The notes below the pieces were generated by a model that saw only the letters and a program-made list of their open reading frames with translations, was not told where the DNA came from and did not search any database. Position numbers and translations under genes: made by a program. Shown piece by piece: positions 51,783 to 62,336 of a stretch of DNA of 64,000 nt. How positions within the stretch are numbered: the stretch's first letter is position 1; each line of letters opens with the position of its first letter. The stretch covers positions 1,228,501 through 1,292,500 of the forward strand of contig VICG01000001.1 in assembly GCA_008692225.1 (NCBI GenBank), in the 5' to 3' direction. The DNA comes from Monilinia fructicola (lineage: Eukaryota > Ascomycota > Leotiomycetes > Helotiales > Sclerotiniaceae).

Positions 51783-52694
51783 ACATAAAAACATATATTT
51801 TTAACCAATATATAATCTTTTAATATTAATAATTTAACAATCCTTTAATTAATTCCTTTAAAATTTATAAGTTATATTAATTATATTATAATAAAATCAT
51901 ATACTAAAGATTATATTATAATAGCTTTTAAAATGCTTGAAAATAGGGTTAAAATATCGAAAGTTTTTAAAGATTATAATATTTCAAGAAGCATTTTTTG
52001 AGGATAAATTAAAAGGTATTTATTTTATTAAAAAAGTGTTTAAATATAGCAAAAGATAACCCCAATCCAAAAAAGATATTTAATGGATTGGATATTAGTT
52101 CAAAAAAGTTTTAAAACTAACTTTATATATTAATAAATTTATAAAATTAAAAAGCGGATTTTAGATTTACAAAAAAAGAATTTATTATTCGAAAAATAAT
52201 GAATTAATAAATTTTTGTATAAAAATTCAATTATTAGGATTAAAAGATAATATAAGATTAATTTAGTATAAGTTTTAGATATTTCAATTAATTTTATTAA
52301 GAGATAGTTTTAAAAACTTAAGTTATTGAATATTAAAATTATTAAATCTTAAAATAAGTATAATATAAACAAAGCAAGTATTATAAAGGGTTAGGGTTTT
52401 AATGGATTAATAATAGGAAGTTTTAATCAACATTTTATTCAAAAAAAACAATTTGGATTAAAGATTTGGATTTTTTTTATTAAATATATTTCAATTATTA
52501 AAAAAGCTTTCAATTCATTTATTATTTATAAGAACAAAAGTGTTTAATAGCAGTAATTTCTTATAGATTTTGCTTTATATACTAAATAAAGTTTTATAAT
52601 TATTAAGAATAAATGAATTACAAATTCTACTATATTAAAATAATTAAAAAAGGTATTTATACCTTTAACAATCCTCTTTAATCTAAATAAAGCT

Positions 52695-52880
52695 AAACTA
52701 TTTATTTTAGATAATTATAAAAATTATAAAATTATAGAATTTATACAATTATACTTTAAAAATAATATATATCTCTTATTTCTATTACTATATATATTAT
52801 ATATACTATAATTATTAGATTTGATTGTATTCTCAAATTTTAAAAATGTATATCAACAATATCTTAATAAATTAAGTTTT
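52695..52880 (+). pseudogene. DDE_1 transposase remnant of the Fot1/pogo element
   Basis: A stretch of about 60 codons keeps the order hydrophobic strand, Asp, polar loop, EFIQ helix, NNIYLL strand, and then a VFSNFKNVYQQYL-like helix after a stop. These match the region around the second catalytic Asp in Fot1/pogo transposases. The Asp itself is retained; the flanking Gly-His-Gly-Ser loop is lost. Confidence 0.7.
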
Positions 52881-53532
52881 TTAACAAATTCTATATTAAT
52901 TAGAAAGCGGAATTTTCTTTTTAATTATTATTTTATTAAATTAAAAGTATTAATTATTCAAAATATTAAATCTAAATGAAAAGTATTAAATTTATAATCG
53001 AAGAATATAACTAAACCCTTTATAAATTAACTTTTAATTAAAAACAATAACAAAAGAATTATTAAAAAGATTCTTTTTTCAAATTATAATCCTAAATTCT
53101 AATAATATATAGAATTATCTTTTATTTTATAAAAAACGCTTTAAAGATCGAAAAATATTCGATTATATATGGAATATATAATTTGGAAAGAAAAAATTGA
53201 TTTTTCAATATGTTATTTATTTTTTCGAAAGATTTTAAAAAGATTCAATACTAAAAATTATAATATTATACAAGTAAAGCTTTAAATACAATAATTAAAA
53301 CATAAAATAAAATAATTAGCTTTAAGAAAAAAATATAAAATTAAAACTAATTTAAATTCGAAATTTGCAGGGATTAAAGTTATTAAAGAAATATAGATTG
53401 TAATTAAAGATAGACTAATTATTAAAAATGATTTTGATATTATTTTAAAAAGTGATTTTTAAAGGGATTATATATAAATAAAATAATCGTTGAATTATTA
53501 ACGTTTAAAAATGGTATATAGTATTTTTTGAA

Positions 53533-53576
53533 ATTGGCCAAATAGGGGGGGGTGGCGAGATGTGGGGTAGGCGACT
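53533..53576. repeat. Right TIR of the Fot1/pogo element
   Basis: Pairs with 51740-51782. It differs by a CpA/TpA-type transition (cacatctc against catatctc) and one extra T after the C-run. Confidence 0.9.
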
Positions 53577-54666
53577 TAGAAGAAAGCACTTGCCTTGTAA
53601 CAACTTCTGGTTACTATAGTGGAATGTGAACACCCGTATGCCATGCACTTGCCCTCATCAATCTCAAATAGCACCAGGTACAAAACATGCATCCAAACAA
53701 CCTTTTTCCTTCTCAAAACCGAAGACACAACGAGCAATCTTCCCCCTCCGAAGTTTTCAAATCTCAAGCCAGAATTCTTCATACCCAGGTACCTATAAAA
53801 ATAACATTTTCAAGTCTCATCTCCTAGCAAGTTACAAAATTCAGATCAAAGTATCAATACACATACATATATATGCCTCAAATGATAACATAAAGATCGA
53901 CAATAGCGATCTGGTCTTGAAAGAGACAATATAGAAATATCAAGGAGAGGTAGCATTTTGAGGAAATGATCAATATAGGTTGGAGGGCAGTATTGCATTC
54001 AACGAATTTTGGGACCAAGATTGGATATACTTATCTGATCTTTATTATTATGTTTTCTTGACTATCGAAAATTCTGTGATTACTTACAAGGACCTTGGAA
54101 GGATATGGAAGGCCCAATAGAGAATGCAATTCTCGAAAATTGCATCTTAATTGTTGTCAGTATACTATACAACGCATAGAAAGATATCCACAACAGAAAT
54201 TTGACGAAATAAAATGGTAAAGATTGGGCCAATGGTGATCATTTTGAATGCACATCCTTAAACTATAAAAGACATTGGGTTCACGTTGTGCTATGATCAG
54301 CAATTGTAAGTATTCCACCAATATGATAAACAACCATTCAATCGATCCATCCATATCACCCCCGAACCCGTTTTGGTATATGTATGCGGATGAACCCATC
54401 CGTGTCCTCTCAACCAATCAAAAGAACCAGAATCTTGGTATTGTTGTGCCCCTACCGCTTGCCCATGCCTGCTTTCCTCAATGCCACTATTCCCACAACT
54501 CCGCAACCCCACAACGCCTACATGCAAAGCTAAAGAACTTCCCCGTGAATATGACAAAGGAGACAAAATACATAAGTTTGGTCCCGATGACCTGGTTTGT
54601 GTCGCTTCAAAATCATTTGCGTATGAATTTAGACAGAAAGGAAATCGTGTATTAAGAGAATGTGTT
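53577..54666. other. Intergenic between transposon and FHA gene, no gene called
   Basis: Overlapping frames of 86-126 codons occur on both strands at 54157-54714 and have no domain. The right end is the 3' flank of the FHA gene. Confidence 0.4.
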
Positions 54667-56976
54667 CTAGCGATCAACTTTTGGTGGTTGCCAACCGTTA
54701 AGATATGCCATTAATCCCATACCAATCATCACAACGCCAAACATCGAGACATAAGGTGTTGTATGGTATAACAAGGGATCGTGACCAGTGTTTTTAGAGG
54801 AAGCGACCGCATGCTTGAGCGATCCATGAAGTTCATCCTTTTCAGATGAGGCACGTTTTAAACCGTTTGGCCGTCGTAGGGGTTGGAATGCCAAATCAGT
54901 ACCATTTGCAGCTCCGTTGATGAATTTGTCGGATTGCTTCGATGGAGATTTCGATCGATCAGAAGCCAATTGTCTGAGTTGCTCGTCCGAGCGAATCTTT
55001 TCAACCATCTCTGCTAATGTCTTTCGGTTGGCATCCCTTTCTGCCTCGGCAGTCTCTGCTCTCTTTTTGTAAGACTCCATTTTGTTTCGTAGCTCCTGCA
55101 TCTCCGAAATCATGCTTCCAAGTCGTTGCGTCAACTGATGAGATGAGTCGACAATTCCATTGGCGTCGACATGTGTTTTGACCTTGTCCTGTGATGAAGG
55201 ATCATCTGAGGGTGGTTCAAAAGCATCTTCGATAATTGATCCTTCCGTCCCAGATTTAGCGCTTCCATTCATATTGCTTTCGGGGGTTTGCAGCTCCATC
55301 CTTTTAGCTGTTTCTTCCGCAGTTTCTCGTGCTTGCCGTTCTTTTTGAAGCATATCCTCCAAGTCCCGCATTCGAGCACTTTGTGAGTCGATCTCTTTCT
55401 TGGCTGATGCCAATGCCTCCACCAACGTAATTATTTGACTACTGACCTCTCTGACCGGAGAGCTGTTTGCCAAGGATCTTTGTTTCTCTGTATTAGATCT
55501 TCTAAGAGAGGCTGTAGGTGAGGCAGGATCAAAGTTATGGGAGCGAGCAACATCTGGCTTTTCAGGAAGAGGTTGTTGGGGCGGTGGAGCGGGAGGGTCG
55601 GAGAATCGAGGCTTTCCATCAGCTCTGAAGGGTAGCACAGAACCATTGGCTACTATAGGTTTAGATGCTTCCACACTTGGCGCACTATTGAGTCCTTTAA
55701 CACTATCTTTGGATAAAAGACCGCCGAAAAAGGTATCCGCGCGACCCAAGTCAGAATGTTGTAGTCGGGCGGTCCGCATTTCGTGCTGCATTAGATATTA
55801 GCTGAATGAACCAACTTTCCAATTCCTAGAACTTACAGAGAGCCTCTTTACTATCTGTTCTGTTGTAACAGGGGTTAACCAGAAGTTCATAGGGCGTTGC
55901 TGTCCCATAACACTCATTTGACTCGCAGCTACACTACCTGATGGCCCCACGCGACCATTACTACTCACTGAGCTTTGGCTTCCAGTTCTACCTCTCATAA
56001 TTGGTCCTTGAGATGGCAAAATCATTGATCCATTAGCAGGATTCAAATCACCAAAACTCATATCTAGAACGTTATTAGTCGAGCTCGCAAAACCTGCATG
56101 TTCCACTTTTGCGGCGACTTTATGATGCACAACAGTCTTCTGATCTTCGCTCACAATATCGATACCAAGTTCGAGATGATCCTGCGACTGCAATTCGTGT
56201 GGATCTGAGTCCTTGTTTTCGGCCGATAACCGAGCTCCATTAACAAAGGTACCATTGGACGATTTGACATCTCGAATCCATATCTTTCCACTTCGATCTG
56301 CCCAAATCTCCGCATGTTGTCTCGACAATACTTTCGAATCGAAGAATCCGTTCGCAGGCGAAGGTACGGTTTTAGCATTCGTTTGGCGTCCAATCCTTAA
56401 ACTGTCTGGATAGAAGGGCACTGATATCCTCTTGTGATCAAAAGTACCATTCATAGACAACAAGTAAAGCATCGGCTCCCCTTCTACTGCTTGACCTTGG
56501 GGTCTCATTTGTTGTGAACCGTTGGGTGCAATGTGTTGCGATGGTACCATGGGAGCCGGTTGATGTATAGTCGATCCAGAATTACCATTTGTCAACGTAG
56601 ATGAAGGAAGCCGTGCCACACTCGGACCAGCGGTCGGGTCCAATTTATTATTCCATGACGGTTGTGCCCTTGGGACTTTCTTTCGTGCTGCTGCCGTTCC
56701 CCAGTTTCCGTTGGATTCACTAGATGAGGACATAGGTGCACCACCATTAGTCTGCGGTGTTTGTTGCGATACCGTCGAGGTGGATGACGTTGAGGAATTT
56801 GAAGATAATGAGTTTATCGAGGACGATGAGTTGGCGCGCTGAACGCTTTTCCGTGGCATAAACATTCTAGCCACTTCGTCAGTGTTCACAGGATTCATTC
56901 CTCCTTGGTTAACACTTGATCCCCATGCCGACCTATTGATCTGCGGGAAACTGGGTGGATTTGCAACTGCCGTCAT
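54667..56976 (-). CDS. Tail-anchored FHA-domain protein (SLMAP / PRO45 / Far9-10 type)
   Basis: Homologues are STRIPAK subunits anchored at the nuclear envelope, ER or mitochondria; they bind phosphopeptides and act in hyphal fusion, septation and development (PRO45 in Sordaria, Vps64/Far10 in yeast). One intron (55786-55836, 51 bp) splits 752 residues. The N-terminus is Ser/Thr/Asn-rich (low complexity about 48-85). The FHA domain spans about 170-280 with SLRIGR (192-197), SRQH (218-221) and SSNGTFVN (239-246), the phosphopeptide-binding signature. The C-terminal half has a coiled coil (Glu/Lys/Gln-rich, about 500-660), and it ends in one hydrophobic segment (about 727-746) followed by a short polar tail, a tail anchor. 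The start is a plain ATG at 56976. It shares a 1.0-kb upstream region with the Mgr2 gene, transcribed the other way. Confidence 0.9.
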
Positions 56977-58010
56977 CGATTAAGCTGATTATCGAGGGTA
57001 TTTTGACTGCTGATAAAGGTGTATTTCAGATGATTTTGGTTGAGTAAGATGATTGGAATGTTGTTGCTTTTCTCCCCCCATTCAACCTCAACTGCAAGCA
57101 AAGTGCCCCGCTTCAATGACTCTCTGGTCTAAACCGATAATGGCTTAATTTCTGCAACGCTCTATCTACTTAAATGGATGAAAGAGATATCGTATCGCAC
57201 TGAAATGGTAAGGATCGTTAGTAGTTGCCCACAAAGATTTGGCGCCATCGTGGCCAGCAGCGAGCGAGACTGTGAAAGGGGTGTGCAAGGAAAGCCGGAA
57301 CGCATCAACAACAATACCAAGTGGGCTCTAGGTCAAAGAAAAGGATTGGAAACACTTACATCTATGCAATGCAGGTCTTGTAGGACAATTGCTGGTTGTA
57401 GAGAAGGAAACCGATTTCAATTTGATGTTGCCAAGCTGGAAAGTTTAGACATCGGGTTGAGACACGCGAGGTATATGTTCAGCCAACCAGAGTTCGAGAT
57501 TGTTGATAAGAGCACTTGCGCACGCGCTCTCTTGCAGATGCAAGATAGAAAAAAGTCGACTTTGGGAAGAGAAGAATGAAGGCAAATACTGAATCTTAGA
57601 CGAATAGACAAAAGACCTCCAGATTATGGTGTGAAAGCGTTCTCCTCGTTCAATAGAGAATACGATATCACTCACTCACCATTTGGAATTCCAAATGATT
57701 TGAATTAGGTTGACTCAGCAATGGCTACCCTTGGGTCTGATCACGTGATGGCACTCAATCGATCATCTTCCAATGTGCAGCCTTAGGATTAAGGTTAGAG
57801 TGTGGGGGAATATTTGGCCGATGCGTTCTGGTGAGTCCCGTGCATTTACGGGAAATACCGTCTCCGCCAATGATAGATTTGATGGAACATTTTGATTGAA
57901 AGTTCAATTTGAAGCTCAAAGCTTTGAGATTTGACCTGGTGAAACCCCACAGGTTCGCGGTACCAGAGACAATTCATCTCTTGATTAACTTCAAAGAAAT
58001 ATACTTCAAC
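56977..58010. promoter_or_regulatory. Shared divergent promoter region, with TCACGTGA
   Basis: The only DNA between the divergent FHA and Mgr2 genes. The perfect 8-bp palindrome TCACGTGA is at 57741-57748, inside TGATCACGTGATGG; it is an E-box core of the type bound by bHLH proteins such as Cbf1 in yeast. The forward frame at 57178-57579 (133 codons) has no domain and I treat it as non-coding or 5' leader. Confidence 0.4.
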
Positions 58011-58581
58011 ATGCCTCCAGTACCACAATCTCAAGGTCACCCAGGTGGCCAGACCGTGTGGAACAAGCGTAAGACTAATGCTTTGCTGCTCAACTTTTGG
58101 ACTTGTACTGATTCTGCTTGTTTTATAGTTCAGATGGGAGCTATGATGGGGGGCAGTATGCGATCATGATCTTATTCATAGATGTAATATACTGACCATG
58201 TCAAACATTAGCTGTTGGTGCTATCTTGGGGTTTATGTATGGTATGATCAACCTGTAGTGATCAAAAAGTTCCATTCTGACATAGACTCAAAGGCACACT
58301 CACCATCATTAAATTTGGTCCTGGTCCGAATGGCGTGTGGAGAACTCTGCGTACATATATGCTCACGTCAGGATCTACTTTCGGGTATTTATATTATCAT
58401 TGTTCCTCTCTTGAATTAATTTCGAAAAACTAATGAGTTCCTTCTCAGATTCTTCATGGCCATTGGAAGTACCATTCGTTCCGATAGTATTGCATCCCCA
58501 GAAACACTAGCAGCATTCGGTCGTGCGAACCGCCGTCCCCTGATTATGAACCGTCCATACCGTCCTTCGCGATCCTCATAA
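58011..58581 (+). CDS. mgr2: Mgr2/Romo1 mitochondrial inner-membrane protein
   Basis: Mgr2 couples Tim21 to the TIM23 protein-import channel and controls lateral release of proteins into the inner membrane; Romo1 is the animal homologue. Five short exons: 58011-58068, 58129-58155 (27 bp), 58212-58241 (30 bp), 58294-58384 and 58449-58581. Phases agree and give exactly 113 codons (112 residues). The reading passes LQMGAMMGG, AVGAILGFMYG, GPGPNGV, YMLTSGSTFGFFMAIGSTIRS, the two glycine-rich membrane segments with the GPGPNG loop typical of the family. The C-terminus adds a basic Arg/Pro tail. No long open frame marks this gene, because its exons are so small. Confidence 0.9.
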
Positions 58582-61500
58582 TCGAATTTCGCCATCATAT
58601 TGTGAAGGGGAAGTGCATATACTTTGGGGGGTATATGGAATCCGGTGAATGCTTTGTATCTCATGGCATGTGTTTATACACGATGGATAAAGGCATTGGG
58701 GATGTTGAATTTTCGGATCTCGCTACTCATTTCGTTGCATAGGGGCGGAGTTCAATGGGGTCAATTTGTATCAACAGAACTGCCCCGGAGTTTTTTTTGG
58801 GTCTCCTGATGAGGTCGATTCAACAATACTCGAATCACACAGCTTTATCACGGTCCATGAGCTTCTTACGAGCTTGATTTTCGGCTATTTGCAACGATTC
58901 TACATCTATGTTCAACATCAATGTGAGATTCCTATGCAATGTTTGAGTTGTTTATCGCTACTTCCATTTACGGAAAAGCCACTCCAGCATGATATCCGGT
59001 CGACTGTTAAAAAATTGCTTAAAAAATTTTGACTGCTGGACGAAGGCACATGATCTAGCCTACATGCAAAGTAGTACTTGCTTCTTGGCGAGAAATCTGC
59101 TTCTGGCAGATTCATGGTTAAGCTATATGGAATAGATGCAACACCTTTGATGAAATTCCCTGTACGATATGTTTACGACATGGAGTGTCTGTTTCTCTCA
59201 AGAGTTCTGTAGCCTCGAAACACTCTGGTCAAACTTTATGGCTCCCGTGAGGTTAAGGCTGTACCATAAACCATTAACATCCATGAATGGGGAAATGGGC
59301 TCGGTTGTTTTTTCTTCATCCTATTTTCTTGGTGTAGCAAAAAACATGAGCTTTTCAAAACCGTGTTCAGACGAGATACACACTTAACACTTGATCCTTA
59401 CTAAGCGCACCATTATGAGGCTGACATTTTGTTTTCCATAGCTTCGTGAGTTCTAGGTCCTCGGTCCTCGGTCCTCCAGTTGTCTGATGGTGAAACCACA
59501 CTTTGACTACCCATCTAGAACAATCCTTACAGTGCATGAAAATGAAGATATGTTTACGTGAAGATAAACAACAATAGACCTCTTCTTTGACATTGAAGAA
59601 GCTACAATCAACTCAGATTTGAAGTTCAAGCTCAAGAGTTCAAGAGATGAAGAATTGAGCTCGGGAAGAAGAAAGTTAAAAGGTCCTCGGAAAGGGGCTA
59701 TGTGCGGGCACTTTGTAGATTCTTGGTTGCAAGCTCAAAATAGCTTTAACAGCTATTGGGATTAGTATATACTTGGTATAATACTTACTTGGAACTCTAT
59801 TGACGTCAGCTGAAATGATCGCGATGTATTATTGTCTTCCATTAAAAGCAATGAATCAGGTTCACATTGCACTTAAATATTAAGGGCGAAGATTAAGTGC
59901 GTATTGATAATTGGCTTGACTCCTTTTGACTTAACCTTCCTTGAACTTACCGAACACCGGATTTGATATCATTACTCTGTATATACATACTAGAACAAAC
60001 ATCAAAATTCAACGCCATCTATAAACAGCTCAGTAGTGAGGTGAGCTCTCGTTAGGAAGGGGTTTTACCAAGCCGTTGTCTAGACAGTTTCAATCTATCA
60101 TTTTCATGTACGTACCTGTCTATCCATCTATCTAATAAATACAGTATATTCTCCGATTGGGGACACCTCTTCAGTGCCAGTAGTCCAAAGAAACCCAGTC
60201 GAACCCAAAATAGCTTATAAATAGCTCCCCCGCTAAATCGCGTGGCTCGGAGCAACCGGGCGACGATCATCTCTTCTACTCTGTACACTTCATCTTTCTA
60301 ATTTCTGTATTTCTGGTGACTACTCTGTACTGTAGTTCTAAAACTTCTCCAATCGACAAGGTGTACTGGTCAGAACCAATAAGAACACTTTCCCCTAAGC
60401 CAAAGGATACTTGCTAGATCCATCTTACAAGACAATAATTGGAATTATTTGAATAGTCATCGAGATGTTTTCTAAATACTACTTTATGTTTTGTTTTATC
60501 CAGAATACCACGTATGTAGAAAAATCTTGATTACAAATCTTGTTATCAATAATACATTCTACTTATTGGATTTATACGCGCCGATCCAGTGTTTGATGCC
60601 TGTTTAGGGGGTAAACGGAAGGGGGGAAGGGGGGAAGGGAAGAAGCTGAGAGTGGGTGAGAGTAGAATGGCACCTATTTAGTATTACAATCGATTTCAAT
60701 AATACAAGCAGGTATTCTTCAGAGGCAATTCAGGGTACTCAGCGCGACTGACTATTGAATGGAGGGAGATGTAGTGTTTTGACAACAATCATCTGTTTGT
60801 TACCTTCGTGCGCTAATGATTCGGGGTAGCATGCGAAAACTACAATGTTGTGCAGCCATCCAGTTTGTACGATACTGATGCATGTCTCCACCTATTCTCG
60901 CCATAGTATCCGATACTGATACTTAATTGGACTGTGATGATATTATGGTCTACTATCTTGAGACTGCTACGATCTGTCGTCGGTACATCATCATAGCAAT
61001 ACTACGACTTGGCATTGCTAGATGCTCATCGACCATCAAACCTTCCACCCATCGAATCTGGAAACATAACACGACCTTTACTTCTACACTTTGACAAGTA
61101 GCTACCCTTCCGACAAAGACTTCTGCATAACACTTTTCGCGGTTAGTAGCGTCTAGAAATAAACGGACCAGGAAACATATCATTCCTAGCCGTGCCCACC
61201 TTCATTAAGGTTACCGGAATGGTACACACTTTATGGACCTTCGAATACAATATTGGTACAGTTGGGAAATACTATTCAGCAGTTTAGTCATGTATGCAGC
61301 GATGTATGTTTTGACATTTTACAACACGGCAGCAATCAAATACGGAAAAGAATTTGTTTTGTCTTGAAACATTAGAATTAGGTTCTTCATTGGATGATGA
61401 TCGACTCACTGGTCATCGGAGAATTGTTCAGACGAGAATCGCAATCACACGGAAACAAGCTTCCTCAAACAGGTATGTATGATGTGGGATCACAGATCTC

Positions 61501-62336
61501 CTAACCCTTCAATTTAATGAAAGTCAAGGAGAAAAGCGGCTTGATTCTTTTCGTTCTAGGCAATACTGATATCGTGTTGGCTCAAAAGGTTTACTATTGC
61601 ACACCGGTACCTTGGTTAGCTTCGCTTCTAGTGATTAGTGTTGCTGGGGCCCATGATCCCTTCATCATATCTCACTAGTGCCACTCGCTACTCCGTACCG
61701 TCTCCATGTTTATTCGATTCGTTAGTCGATAACCTTATCTGTACCATACTGGTACTACGTCCGTAGAAATTGCTACAGGACAATCTCTCGTTTCCAGGTC
61801 TCTATGTCAATTAGACGGGCTAATCCCTCAATAACGTCTTCACATATTCTGTTCTTGCAGTGCAGCTAAGACTTGCACTGGCCAAAGAGTCGGTATGAAT
61901 CATACGCCAAGTTTATCTACACCATTCCCTCCCTTAGTCGTAGATCTCCTAGCTCCCCTCTAGCCCACCCCTTATCCATCCATCCTCCAATCACTTCGAG
62001 ACGGGATGACGGATGAGTTGTTGTCTGGAAACTAGATGGGGAACTAGTTTAGCTACGATCATGTCAAGATGTAGTTCTATATGATGGTCTTACGCTAGAA
62101 TCTAAGCTACGAATGGAATGCAGGGGACATCTGATCTTCCTTACGCTACCCGGTATCGGTCTGTGTAAGTTAGAGCAAATCTTTGTTTGCTTGAGCGCAG
62201 ATGGAAAATCAATGGAAGTCTCTGGATATTTCTTCATATATAGCAACATCAATTGCCCTCCCTAAATGTTCATACTCATCTCGTCTTCAAGTCTTCCCAA
62301 GTATCCATTCAGTACAATCGATACACTCTCTTCAAT
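58582..62336. other. Long intergenic stretch before the laccase, no gene called
   Basis: Only short featureless frames occur on either strand (for example 58766-59032 and 60953-61183). A G/A-rich tract lies at about 60605-60645 and TACTCCGTA at 61689-61697. The last part is the laccase promoter; a TATA-like element near 62236-62242 (atatata) is possible but unproven. Confidence 0.45.

Larger units (their letters stand above)
51740..53576 (+). mobile_element. Fot1/pogo-type DNA transposon, 1,837 bp, RIP-mutated
   Basis: Terminal inverted repeats of about 43 bp begin ARTCGCCTACCCCRTATCTC and include a run of eight C. They differ at only a few positions, and both ends are flanked by TA (51738-51739 and 53577-53578). 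The forward strand keeps traces of a pogo transposase: a psq-like helix reading VFKDYNISRSIF near 51970, and from 52695 a DDE_1 segment LFILDNYKNYK, then EFIQLYFKNNIYLL, the spacing of the second Asp block in Fot1 transposases, with Gly and His codons changed by G-to-A and C-to-T. The size is close to Flipper of Botrytis (recalled). The body is stop-filled and inactive. Confidence 0.9.

Noticed and set aside
57178..57579. 133-codon forward frame in the divergent promoter
   Set aside because: No domain; lies where the promoters of two real genes must be.
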